From Methylomicrobium sp035916875 (lineage in GTDB: Bacteria; Pseudomonadota; Gammaproteobacteria; Methylococcales; Methylomonadaceae), in contig NZ_JAXUHN010000071.1 of assembly GCF_035916875.1 (NCBI RefSeq), forward strand, positions 1-64,000: DNA of 64,000 bases, given 5' to 3'. The translations under genes and the position numbers were made by a program. Of this stretch, positions 1 through 8,172 are shown one piece after another. How positions within the stretch are numbered: position 1 is the stretch's first letter; every line of letters begins with the position of its first letter. The notes under the pieces are model-generated. The model saw only the letters and a program-made list of their open reading frames with translations, ran no database searches and was not told where the DNA came from.

Positions 1-40
1 ACCAGTGCTCGCGATAATCGACTCTTGCTCTCCATCATAG

Positions 41-66
41 GTGTCCACCTTATTATACGTGGACAC
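41..66. repeat. 26-bp palindromic hairpin at window edge
   Basis: GTGTCCAC and GTGGACAC form perfect 8-bp arms around a 10-nt AT-rich loop. It lies outside any gene and could be an operator or an element end cut by the window edge. The rest of positions 67-298 holds no gene I can support. Confidence 0.4.
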
Positions 67-298
67 TATCTTCTGCTCTTTTAATCAGGAGGGATAGACG
101 CAGTTTAAAGAGCGCTTACAAATCTTGGCAAGATCAGGCCGAACCTGCTCTGTTGAGGCTAACGGAGTATAACCGATCCTTAAGAGCATCTATTAAAACG
201 TTGCTTAGATTAGTTAATTCAAACAAAGCTGACATTGGCCTCATTAAAAATCGACCGGCAATGGCTTGATGCATAAAGCAATAAAGTGAGCTCCTGGA

Positions 299-325
299 GA
301 GGTGACGGCCCACGACCGTCACCTC
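299..325. terminator. Hairpin downstream of spy-like gene
   Basis: A 10-bp stem (GAGGTGACGG / CCGTCACCTC) with a 7-nt loop lies 22 bases past the spy stop. No T-run follows on the minus strand, so it may be a 3' end stabiliser or a weak terminator. Confidence 0.5.
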
Positions 326-346
326 GTTCCGATAATGAAACAGAAC

Positions 347-676
347 TTACTCGGATTTTTGGAGGCCTTCTTTATGCTTCCAGTGCTCACGGCGTTGCTG
401 TTTGAGCGTTTCAAGCTTGGACATTTGTTCAGGACTCAATACGGTGCCGAGCTTGGTGTGAGTTTCTTCATGCAACGCTTTGAATTTTTCATGTTGCTCC
501 TTGAAGATCACTTCGACCTTGCTTTTTTGCTCAGCGCTCAGATTCAGCTCCTTGGTAAGCCGCTCGATCCGATGTTGCTGATATTCTTCCGCGCCTGGTC
601 CTTGAGCGCCAGGAAATGCAGCGACAGTCAAAGGAAAAGTCAAAACGATTGCGAGTGTCAGTAAAGTTTTGTTCAT
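347..676 (-). CDS. spy: Spy/CpxP family periplasmic protein (LTXXQ motif)
   Basis: A 109-residue exported protein. Residues 1-20 are a signal peptide (hydrophobic core followed by VAAFP). The mature part is highly charged and helical and carries LNLSAEQ near residue 46 and VLSPEQM near residue 80, the paired LTXXQ-type motifs of Spy/CpxP ATP-independent periplasmic chaperones. It lies 120 bp downstream of baeR on the same strand. In Escherichia coli spy is a BaeSR target, so a local stress operon is likely (inference). CpxP or a metal-binding CnrR-like member of the same superfamily is an alternative. Confidence 0.75.
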   Translation of the reverse strand: MNKTLLTLAIVLTFPLTVAAFPGAQGPGAEEYQQHRIERLTKELNLSAEQKSKVEVIFKEQHEKFKALHEETHTKLGTVLSPEQMSKLETLKQQRREHWKHKEGLQKSE

Positions 677-796
677 GGTCTTGTTCTCATTTGGATTAGT
701 TAATCATAAGAACGGTATTTCCCCGCTCTTGGTGATTAAGATAAACGACGACCATGCAAACAATTTGCAGCAATTGTGAAAATAATGTGGAAGCTC

Positions 797-1471
797 TCAG
801 TCCGGATTTTCATAGCGATAGCCGGCTCCGTACACCGAATGGATGACTTCTTGCTCAGGGAGCAGTTCGGTCAACTTCTTACGCAGCTTCTTGATATGGC
901 TGTCGATCGTCCGGTCCGAAACGATGCGCTGATCCGGATAGATCAAATCCATCAACTGCTGCCGGGAGAAAATGCGCCCCGGTTGCCGGTACAGTGCCTG
1001 CAACAGTTCGAATTCAACCGCAGTTAGTTCGGTTTCGCGGCCTTCCACCCGCATGCGAAAACGGCTGGGATCGAGCGTCAGCAAATGCTCATTCCTCGCC
1101 TCAGGGGGAGGTTGCAAGCGGCGTAATACCGCCTTGACCCGCGCGACCATTTCGCGCGGGCTGAACGGTTTGCAGATATAATCGTCGGCGCCGAGTTCCA
1201 GCCCCAAGAGGCGGTCGATTTCTTCGATCCGGGCCGTCACCATGATGATCGGAATGGTGCTGAAACCCCGTATCGCGCGGCACAGCTCCAGACCGTCCCG
1301 CCCAGGCAGCATCAGATCAAGCAACACCAGTTCGGCGAGGTTCTTTTTGAGCCAGGGCTCGACCTCAAGACCATTACTCAGAATCGTACTGGCGAAGCCA
1401 GACGCCCGCAGATAGTCGGCTTCAAGCTGCGCAAGCTTCGGTTCATCTTCGACAATCAGTATCTGTTTCAT
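797..1471 (-). CDS. baeR: BaeR-like response regulator (OmpR/PhoB family)
   Basis: A 224-residue two-component regulator. The receiver domain spans residues 1-115, with acidic pocket E8/D9/E10, phospho-acceptor D52 (LLDLMLPG) and K101 (CKPFSP). A winged-helix OmpR domain follows at about 125-220. The ATG at 1471 was chosen because it begins the receiver domain directly and overlaps the baeS stop by ATGA (1468-1471), which implies translational coupling. A longer upstream reading only adds residues without homology. Similarity of the partner kinase to BaeS and the neighbouring spy gene support the BaeR name over a generic OmpR-family regulator. Confidence 0.8.
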   Translation of the reverse strand: MKQILIVEDEPKLAQLEADYLRASGFASTILSNGLEVEPWLKKNLAELVLLDLMLPGRDGLELCRAIRGFSTIPIIMVTARIEEIDRLLGLELGADDYICKPFSPREMVARVKAVLRRLQPPPEARNEHLLTLDPSRFRMRVEGRETELTAVEFELLQALYRQPGRIFSRQQLMDLIYPDQRIVSDRTIDSHIKKLRKKLTELLPEQEVIHSVYGAGYRYENPD

Positions 1472-2910
1472 CGCTCCACCGGCAATTCGATCTGGATATG
1501 AAGTCCGCCCAGCGCGGAGGCGCTGGCTCGAATCGTGCCCCCGTGCGCTTTTACGATATTGCTGCAAATCGCCAGTCCGAGGCCGGCACCGCCGTGATGT
1601 CGGCTACGCGAACTTTCAACCCGATAAAAACGCTCGAAGAGGTGCGGCAGTGCTGATCTAGGTACACCAGGCGCGCTGTCGGCCCATTCGATACTCAGTA
1701 TATTGCCCTGTCGCGACACGGTAATTTCCAATTTTCCGCCGGTATCGGTGTAGTTCAGGCTATTGGTCAGAAGATTGCGAAATAACTGCGACATGCGGTC
1801 GGCGTCTGCATATAAAGTAAAGGGAGAGTCGCGCTGGTCGATCAGTTGGAGCATGATCTGCTTGTTCGAAAACTCCGGCATCAGGGCGGCCATATCCGCC
1901 TTCAGGATTGCGACCGGATCGATTAGCGCTTTGCGATAGCTCAAAGTGCCCTGATCGGACAGCGATAACTGATAGAGATCGTCGGTCAGGCGATTCAGGC
2001 GCATTAGATCACTGTAGAGCGAATCGACCGCACTTGGCGTCAACGGCCGAATGCCGTCCTGTAAGGCTTCGATCTCACCGCGCAGCAAAGCGATCGGAGT
2101 CCTGAGCTCGTGCGAAATATCCGCGATCCAACGGCGTCGCGTCTGTTCGGCCTGTGCCAGCGCGGCCGCCATTTCGTTGAAATCGCGTGCCAACTGCCCC
2201 AACTCGTCAGTCGACTCGATAGGTAAGCGAACATCATAATTTCCAACTGCGAGGGTTTTTACTGCCCCCGCGATCCGCTTTAACGGGCGACCCAACGTAT
2301 AAGCCAACATCCACGCGAGAACCGCCGACAGCACAACCATCCCTAATGCGATCCAGATAAATGATTGCGTTTGCCGCTCGATAAACTGGAGCTCGATCGG
2401 TTGCTTTACGGGTTTGCCGGGCAAGAGACCCAGATAGCCGACCACCTGTTGCTGATGCCGGATCGGATACAAAGTTAATTTATCTAATCCTTCGCGCCGC
2501 CCAAAAATAATCGATTGATCGGCCCGGAGCAGCATTACGCGCAATTCCAGCGGCTGAAAGCGGCGTTCCACCTTGGAGTCGGACAGATCCGGAGGCCAAA
2601 CATCCGGCGGCTCGCTCAACGTTTTTTGCAACCATTCTCTCGGAAAAGGATACCGACGCTCATGACTCTGTGCGAGCAGTCCCAGCCATTGGCGCTTGTT
2701 GCCAGCCAAGTGTTTCCAGTCCGGGTCGGTGGAATAATAGTCGCCGAGATTCTCAAGCAGCACGGCGAGATGTTCGCGCTGCCTTTTCTCGACAAACTCG
2801 GCAAATCCCCGATCCAGGGACCAACGCATGAAGGCAAACATGCCCGCGACCACGAACAAGGTGGTCAACAGCAGGGTAAGAAATAGCTTGAAGCGGATCG
2901 ATTTAAGCAT
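1468..2910 (-). CDS. baeS: BaeS-like sensor histidine kinase
   Basis: A 480-residue inner-membrane kinase. TM1 is at about 8-28, followed by a periplasmic sensor region of about 155 residues, TM2 at about 184-205, HAMP at 205-258, and the HisKA box DISHELRTP with phospho-accepting His267. The downstream sequence LRGEIEALQDGIRP is very close to E. coli BaeS. The C-terminal HATPase has the N box (RNLLTNSLNYT) and a glycine loop (GAGLGLAI). It is first in the baeS-baeR-spy operon. It senses envelope stress in characterised relatives; the ligand here is unknown. Confidence 0.85.
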   Translation of the reverse strand: MLKSIRFKLFLTLLLTTLFVVAGMFAFMRWSLDRGFAEFVEKRQREHLAVLLENLGDYYSTDPDWKHLAGNKRQWLGLLAQSHERRYPFPREWLQKTLSEPPDVWPPDLSDSKVERRFQPLELRVMLLRADQSIIFGRREGLDKLTLYPIRHQQQVVGYLGLLPGKPVKQPIELQFIERQTQSFIWIALGMVVLSAVLAWMLAYTLGRPLKRIAGAVKTLAVGNYDVRLPIESTDELGQLARDFNEMAAALAQAEQTRRRWIADISHELRTPIALLRGEIEALQDGIRPLTPSAVDSLYSDLMRLNRLTDDLYQLSLSDQGTLSYRKALIDPVAILKADMAALMPEFSNKQIMLQLIDQRDSPFTLYADADRMSQLFRNLLTNSLNYTDTGGKLEITVSRQGNILSIEWADSAPGVPRSALPHLFERFYRVESSRSRHHGGAGLGLAICSNIVKAHGGTIRASASALGGLHIQIELPVER

Positions 2911-3124
2911 CAGGCAGCAAAAAGCGTTGGGATTATGGATTTTCGTTGTACACGAAGTTGTGCCGAATAGAGAATACGAGCGTCTCTAGCGCAGCATATC
3001 AAATTTTGGGGTAAAACAAGTCGTCGTGTCACCAGCCGCCATTTGAACCTGTCGAAATAATGAGTCTCCGAGATTCCCGTAGACGGTTCAGCTTGGGTAT
3101 TTACGCCGGAGATGATGACGAAGA

Positions 3125-3496
3125 TTGAATTACAGCTATGTGCATGCCAACTTATTAGATATTGCTAATTTTTACCTTTTCGAGGGGATGGGCAAAAATA
3201 GTCAGTATAAAAAGACGCTCCACTTTTTCCGAAAGAGCGACATTTGCAGTATATTTTCTGTCGGCCTGCCAGTAACTGCCACTATTTTGGCCCTCCCACT
3301 TTCTGATGGCATGGCCCCGTATACACCTCTTCATCTAGGGGTCGGCACTCTAATCGGCGCCGTTTCCGCACTAGCGGCTCGCGAAATGATCGACAAGAAG
3401 AAGACTGTAGCCTCGTATCTTGTCGACTCTGAACGGCTGTCACGAACTCCCAGTTGGTTACTCCATAGAAAATTCGAAGAATTTATTAATGACTGA
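3125..3496 (+). CDS. Hypothetical membrane protein
   Basis: The open frame starts at TTG 3125; an alternative ATG is at 3188 (102 residues). About 40 residues form a hydrophobic stretch (FSVGLPVTATILALPL, then GVGTLIGAVSALAA), consistent with two short membrane segments. The C-terminus is charged. I do not recognise the family, and there is no clear ribosome site at either start. It stands alone between baeS (divergent) and the parD locus. Confidence 0.4.
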   Translation: MNYSYVHANLLDIANFYLFEGMGKNSQYKKTLHFFRKSDICSIFSVGLPVTATILALPLSDGMAPYTPLHLGVGTLIGAVSALAAREMIDKKKTVASYLVDSERLSRTPSWLLHRKFEEFIND

Positions 3497-3601
3497 CCGC
3501 ATTGTGCTGCTTATGCCCAACTGGCGAATCTAATATTTGTTCAAGCCGACGCCTCGTTATGGTGTGCGGTGCGTAAATTACATGGTAAGGAGGTTTCGCA
3601 C

Positions 3602-3664
3602 ATGAGCAAGAATGCTATTGCCCATTTTCGCATGAATCCTTACGGTGACCCTTCCTCGGCCTGA
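3602..3664 (+). CDS. 20-codon ORF with consensus ribosome site
   Basis: TAAGGAGG (3586-3593) lies 8 bases before an ATG that opens a 20-residue frame (begins MSKNAIAHFRM) and stops at 3664. The Shine-Dalgarno site is among the best in the window. It may be the 5' remnant of a gene truncated at the same junction that removed parE, or a leader peptide. Confidence 0.3.
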   Translation: MSKNAIAHFRMNPYGDPSSA

Positions 3665-3674
3665 GGCGAGAGAA

Positions 3675-3686
3675 TTAACGCGACAT
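3675..3686 (-). pseudogene. parE start remnant (3 codons)
   Basis: The parD stop and a following ATG overlap as TGATG (3684-3688), the usual ParD-ParE coupling. The second frame reads Met-Ser-Arg, a common start of ParE toxins, and then hits TAA at 3675-3677. No further ParE-like sequence is seen downstream. I infer that parE was deleted almost completely, leaving the antitoxin. Confidence 0.5.
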
Positions 3687-3967
3687 CAGGGTGCAACATC
3701 GGGATTTACTTTCTTGTCCTGACGAGAATTGGCAAAAGCTTTAGCGGTAATGGATTCAAGCCGCTCCGGTGCGTACGGAGTTCCTTCGCCGCGTTCCAGC
3801 TGGTCGTCGCCGATCTGCACGACCGCCCGCAGCACCGCGAGCTTTTCATCCTCTTCCCGCATCCGGCGGATCGCATCGCGGACAACTTCGGACGCGTTAC
3901 TGTAAAAACCGGTGCCAACCTTACTTTGAAGGTACTGCTCCATTTCCGTCGATAAGTTGATATGCAT
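3686..3967 (-). CDS. parD: ParD family antitoxin (orphan)
   Basis: A 93-residue ribbon-helix-helix antitoxin. MHINLSTEMEQYL gives the RHH strand and first helix. SNASEVVRDAIRRMREEDEK is the typical ParD second helix and linker. The C-terminal tail is the toxin-binding type. ATG 3967 was chosen because GAGG precedes it by 6 bases; ATG 3979 is possible. The partner toxin gene is reduced to three codons, so this is a solitary antitoxin that may still bind its own operator or neutralise related ParE toxins. Confidence 0.8.
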   Translation of the reverse strand: MHINLSTEMEQYLQSKVGTGFYSNASEVVRDAIRRMREEDEKLAVLRAVVQIGDDQLERGEGTPYAPERLESITAKAFANSRQDKKVNPDVAP

Positions 3968-3980
3968 GGCTAACCTCATA

Positions 3981-4021
3981 TATTATACATAGCATGTATA
4001 ATAAAAATACATGATGTGTAT
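3981..4021. promoter_or_regulatory. Two palindromic operators upstream of parD
   Basis: A perfect 10-bp inverted repeat (TATTATACAT, 3-nt spacer, ATGTATAATA; 3981-4003) is followed by ATACATGATGTGTAT (4007-4021). They sit directly upstream of parD in AT-rich promoter-like DNA, the expected position for ParD autorepression. Confidence 0.6.
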
Positions 4022-4119
4022 ATCTTTTGACAAGGGCTTTCGCGATTTGTCCTTTGAGCAAAACCACGCTTTAGCGGCCTCTGCCTAGGGCAGGTGAGCC
4101 CTGGGGGGAGTTACAGCCA

Positions 4120-4395
4120 ATGATAACGCCGGTTGCCTATCTTGAAGCCCGCGATCCCGAGCGCAACATTCACCGCGCCTATTCGATCGCCTACGGTCAA
4201 GACCTCTTCGGCAACTGGATCGTGGAAACCACTTACGGACGGATCGGCGGAAAAGGGCGAACCCTCGTAACTGTCGTCAACAATGAAGAAGAAGCGCTCC
4301 AATACGTGCAGAAATCCCTCAAACGCCGGCAATCCGCTCCGAAGCGAATCGGCGTAGCTTATAAAGTTCGTACAACCCTAGATTCAGATCAATAG
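4120..4395 (+). CDS. WGR domain-containing protein
   Basis: A 91-residue protein consisting of one WGR-type domain: YSIAYGQDLFGNW, then TTYGRIGGKGRT, then a helical end with AVNNEEEAL-like spacing (EEEALQYVQKSLKRR). WGR domains occur in PARP-like and DNA-associated proteins and are thought to bind nucleic acid. The gene lies just upstream of the hsd operon on the same strand but is separated from it by about 130 bp, so it may be independent. Confidence 0.7.
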   Translation: MITPVAYLEARDPERNIHRAYSIAYGQDLFGNWIVETTYGRIGGKGRTLVTVVNNEEEALQYVQKSLKRRQSAPKRIGVAYKVRTTLDSDQ

Positions 4396-4522
4396 TAGAT
4401 ATTTAGTAGGCATTCCAGCGATGATAAAGGGAAGTACGGCAAGGCCCACAATAGGCACAATCCGACCGTACAGATATAGTATCCTATGCAGTTACAGACG
4501 AACCCAAAGTGACCGGAATTTA

Positions 4523-4699
4523 GTGAATAAAGCTCACACAAAAGACCTTGAACAACAACCTGGCCAGATTGAAAAAATTGCCCTGGGCATAGCGGCTGCG
4601 GATCGAGGCGAATTATTCGATCACGATCAAGTTATGCAAGAAATTGAAAATCGGATCAAACAGGCCCAAAAATCGCCTGAAAGCAGGAAATTAAAATAA
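4523..4699 (+). CDS. Small acidic protein coupled to hsdM
   Basis: The frame is open from ATG 4421, but the plausible start is GTG 4523, giving 58 residues. IALGIAAADRGELFDHDQVMQEIENRI resembles the linker-tail of small antitoxin-like proteins, and the tail is basic. Its TAA overlaps the hsdM ATG by one base (TAATG), so it is translationally coupled to hsdM. Function is unknown; it could be a regulator of the restriction operon. Confidence 0.45.
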   Translation: MNKAHTKDLEQQPGQIEKIALGIAAADRGELFDHDQVMQEIENRIKQAQKSPESRKLK

Positions 4700-7068
4700 T
4701 GAACCACGCCGCCCACAATAAACTGGTTTCTTTCATCTGGTCGATCGCTGACGACTGCCTGCGCGATGTCTACGTGCGCGGCAAATATCGCGATGTTATT
4801 CTGCCCATGGTGGTGTTGCGCCGCCTGGATACCTTACTGGAGCCCAGCAAAGAAAAAGTACTGGAAGAGCTGGCCTTCCAGAGAAACGAGATGGGCCTGA
4901 CCGAACTTGACGATAACGGCCTGAAAGACGCCTCAGGCTACGTGTTTTACAACACCAGCAAATGGACGCTCACCCAACTCGCCAAAACCGCGACGAATAA
5001 CCAGCAGATTCTGCTCGCCAATGTCGAAGACTATCTGAACGGCTACAGTGCCAACGTCAAAGAGATTATCGACAAGTTCAACCTCAAGGCCCAAGTACGC
5101 CACATGGCCGGCAAGGATGTGTTGCTGGACGTGCTAGGAAAGTTCACCTCTCCCTCTATCAATCTTACCCCGAATGAGGTGGAAGATCCGGACGGCAATC
5201 GTCTGCCCGCGCTCACCAATTTAGGCATGGGCTATGTGTTTGAGGAGCTGATCCGCAAATTCAACGAAGAAAACAACGAAGAGGCCGGCGAACACTTCAC
5301 GCCCCGGGAAGTGATCGAGCTGATGACCCATCTGATCTTTGACCCGGTCAAAGACCAGCTGCCGCCCGTCATGACCATCTACGACCCGGCTTGCGGGTCC
5401 GGCGGTATGCTCACCGAGTCGCAAAATTTCATCAAGGATGAAGAAGGCGCGATTCGTGCCACTGGCGATGTGTATCTGTACGGCAAAGAGATCAACGACG
5501 AGACCTACGCGATCTGCAAATCCGACATGATGATCAAAGGCAACAACCCGGCCAATATCCGGGTCGGCTCCACGTTGTCTACCGATGAATTCGCCGGCAC
5601 CCGCTTCGACTTCATGCTTTCCAATCCGCCCTATGGCAAAAGCTGGGCCAGCGAGCAGAAATTCATCAAGGACGGCAACGACGTGATTGATCCACGTTTT
5701 AAAGTGACGTTGAAAGACTATTGGGGTAAGCCGGAAACCGTAGACGCCACACCGCGTTCCAGCGACGGGCAATTGCTGTTCCTGATGGAAATGGTCAGCA
5801 AGATGAAAAGCCTGGACCAAAGCCCGCACGGCTCCCGCATCGCCTCGGTGCATAACGGTTCCAGTTTGTTCACCGGCGACGCCGGTGGTGGCGAAAGCAA
5901 CATTCGCCGGCACATCATCGAAAACGACTGGCTCGAAGCGATCATCCAGCTGCCTAACAACCTGTTTTACAACACCGGGATTACCACCTATATCTGGCTG
6001 CTATCCAATCACAAAGCGGACCAGCGCAAAGGCAAGGTGCAGTTGATCGATGCCAGCCAGCTTTTCCGCAAACTGCGCAAGAATCTCGGCAACAAAAACT
6101 GCGAATTCTCCTCTGAGCATATTCAGGAAATTGTCGCGACTTATCTGCAATTGGCGACAAAAGAACGTCAGGCCGATAATTCCGGTATCGCGGCGCAAGT
6201 GTTCGATAACCGCGATTTTGGCTACTACAAGGTCAATATCGAGCGGCCCGATCGCCGTAAAGCGCAATTCAGCGCCGAACTTATCGAAACTCTGCGCTTC
6301 GACAGGTCGCTGCGCGAACCGATGCAATGGATTTACAGCGAATGGGGCGATGCGGTCTACGAGATCGGCACGTTGGTTGATCAGGAAAAGGCCATTCTGT
6401 CCTGGTGTGATGAAAACGAGTTAAATCTGAACGCCAAAAGCCGCCAAAAACTACTCAGTCCGAGTACATGGCTAAGACAACGGGACCTGGTGAAGACCGC
6501 CAATGCACTGATGGCCGCAATCGGCGAAGCCGAATGCAGCGATTTTAATCAGTTCACCGCCCAAGTCGATAACGCACTGGAAGCCCAGGCCATTAAGCTG
6601 AGTGCCAGTGACAAAAACGCCATCCTCAATGCGGTCAGCTGGTATGAAGAAGCCGCCGAAAAAGTCATCGCGAAAAAACTAAAACTCAGCGGCGACAAAC
6701 TCGACCAACTGCTGCAACATCTGGACTGCACAGCGGAAGAACTGCCCGATTTCGGCTATTATCCGACCGAGAAGAAAGGCGAGTATCTGACTTACGAAAC
6801 CAACACCGATCTGCGCGACAGTGAATCGGTGCCGCTGAATGACAGCATTCACCGCTATTTCCTGGCGGAGGTTAAACCGCATGTTCCTGAGGCCTGGATC
6901 AATCTCGACTCTACCAAGATCGGCTACGAGATCAGTTTCAATAAGTATTTCTACCGGCACAAACCGCTGCGCACGATGGAAGAGGTGGCCCGCGACATCA
7001 TTGCCCTGGAAAAACAGGCGGAAGGCCTGATTGCCGATATTCTGGGGATTACTGTGGACCAGATATAG
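4699..7068 (+). CDS. hsdM: Type I restriction-modification methyltransferase subunit M
   Basis: A 789-residue N6-adenine methyltransferase that pairs with HsdS to methylate the recognition site and supports HsdR cleavage. The N-terminal HsdM helical domain begins with HNKLVSFIWSIADDCLRDVY. SAM-binding motif I is DPACGSG at about 229-235, and catalytic motif IV is NPPY at about 309-312. The protein is longer than classical HsdM (about 520), with a C-terminal extension of about 250 residues that is helical and charged and probably contacts HsdS. It heads hsdM / YhcG-type nuclease / hsdS / hsdR. Confidence 0.93.
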   Translation: MNHAAHNKLVSFIWSIADDCLRDVYVRGKYRDVILPMVVLRRLDTLLEPSKEKVLEELAFQRNEMGLTELDDNGLKDASGYVFYNTSKWTLTQLAKTATNNQQILLANVEDYLNGYSANVKEIIDKFNLKAQVRHMAGKDVLLDVLGKFTSPSINLTPNEVEDPDGNRLPALTNLGMGYVFEELIRKFNEENNEEAGEHFTPREVIELMTHLIFDPVKDQLPPVMTIYDPACGSGGMLTESQNFIKDEEGAIRATGDVYLYGKEINDETYAICKSDMMIKGNNPANIRVGSTLSTDEFAGTRFDFMLSNPPYGKSWASEQKFIKDGNDVIDPRFKVTLKDYWGKPETVDATPRSSDGQLLFLMEMVSKMKSLDQSPHGSRIASVHNGSSLFTGDAGGGESNIRRHIIENDWLEAIIQLPNNLFYNTGITTYIWLLSNHKADQRKGKVQLIDASQLFRKLRKNLGNKNCEFSSEHIQEIVATYLQLATKERQADNSGIAAQVFDNRDFGYYKVNIERPDRRKAQFSAELIETLRFDRSLREPMQWIYSEWGDAVYEIGTLVDQEKAILSWCDENELNLNAKSRQKLLSPSTWLRQRDLVKTANALMAAIGEAECSDFNQFTAQVDNALEAQAIKLSASDKNAILNAVSWYEEAAEKVIAKKLKLSGDKLDQLLQHLDCTAEELPDFGYYPTEKKGEYLTYETNTDLRDSESVPLNDSIHRYFLAEVKPHVPEAWINLDSTKIGYEISFNKYFYRHKPLRTMEEVARDIIALEKQAEGLIADILGITVDQI

Positions 7069-7074
7069 GCGCCA

Positions 7075-8172
7075 GTGGTGCAAGATTTTGAGCCAATAAT
7101 GCCGTTAAGCGTCAATGCGTCACTGAGCGATGAGCTCACGCCGCTATTGACGCACATCGCGGCCGTCATCCAGCAATCCCGGCAGCAAGTACAGCAAGCG
7201 GTCAATAGCGCAATGGTCCAATGCTACTGGCAGATCGGCCGCTTGATTGTCGAACATGAGCAGCAGGGACAAGCCCGTGCCGCCTATGGCAAACAACAGC
7301 TGCAGGCGCTTTCCGAACGGTTGACGGCGGAGTTTGGCAAAGGCTTTGATGCCCGCAACTTGCGCAATATGCGGGCTTTTTTTATGGCCTATCAAAATTG
7401 GAACGCAGTGCGTACCGAATTGAGTTGGACACATTACCGGCTGCTCCTCCGGGTGGATAACCTCAACGCCCGAAGCTGGTACCAACAGGAAGCGATCGGA
7501 CAGCATTGGAGTGCCAGAGCCCTGGAACGGCAAATCGGTAAACTCTATTACGAACGCCTGCTGTCCAGCCGCGATAAAGCGGCGGTTCAGGCCGAAGCGG
7601 AACAAAAAATCGCCGAAACGGAACCCCAGGCGTTGTCCGCCAAGGATTATCTCCGTGATCCCTATATTCTTGACTTCCTTAACCTACCCAACCAGCGGCT
7701 TTTGGAATCCGATCTGGAACAGGGCTTGCTCGACAATCTGCAAGCATTTCTGCTGGAACTCGGAAAAGGTTTTGCGTTCGTGGGCCGGCAACAGCGCATT
7801 CGCACCGAAGACCAGGATTTTTATATCGACCTGGTGTTTTATCACTTCAAACTGAAATGTTTTCTGCTGATCGATCTGAAACTGGGCAAATTGACCCATC
7901 AGGATGTCGGCCAGATGGACAGCTATGTGCGCATTTATGACCAGCAGCAACGCGCCGTCGACGATAATCCCACCATCGGCCTGATCCTGTGCAGCCAGAA
8001 AAGCGAAGCGGTCGTGAAATATTCGGTGCTGACTGACAGTGAACAACTGTTTGCCGCCAAATACCTGCCTTACCTGCCGAGCGAAGCAGAACTGAAACGA
8101 GAGCTTGAACTGGAACGGATTAAAGTACAGGCGCAATTGCTGAATAAAACGGATAAAACAAGCGATGATTGA
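7075..8172 (+). CDS. YhcG-type PDDEXK nuclease (DUF1016)
   Basis: A 365-residue protein (GTG 7075; ATG 7099 is an alternative eight codons in). The N-terminal DUF1016 helical part includes CYWQIGRLIVEHEQQGQ and AYGKQQLQALSERL. The C-terminal nuclease fold includes FYIDLVFYHFKLKCFLLIDLK-type motifs, with the D...D-L-K arrangement of PD-(D/E)XK enzymes. It starts 7 bp after hsdM and overlaps hsdS by 8 bp, so it is an integral member of the type I operon. Members of this family are often found beside type I loci; whether it cleaves DNA or regulates restriction is not settled. Confidence 0.85.
   Translation: MVQDFEPIMPLSVNASLSDELTPLLTHIAAVIQQSRQQVQQAVNSAMVQCYWQIGRLIVEHEQQGQARAAYGKQQLQALSERLTAEFGKGFDARNLRNMRAFFMAYQNWNAVRTELSWTHYRLLLRVDNLNARSWYQQEAIGQHWSARALERQIGKLYYERLLSSRDKAAVQAEAEQKIAETEPQALSAKDYLRDPYILDFLNLPNQRLLESDLEQGLLDNLQAFLLELGKGFAFVGRQQRIRTEDQDFYIDLVFYHFKLKCFLLIDLKLGKLTHQDVGQMDSYVRIYDQQQRAVDDNPTIGLILCSQKSEAVVKYSVLTDSEQLFAAKYLPYLPSEAELKRELELERIKVQAQLLNKTDKTSDD

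Noticed and set aside
134..322. 62-codon minus-strand frame at the left end
   Set aside because: No ribosome site, no protein-like composition, and it covers the hairpin after spy.
5221..5913. 230-codon antisense frame over hsdM
   Set aside because: Shadow of a strongly coding GC-rich gene; no start context or homology.
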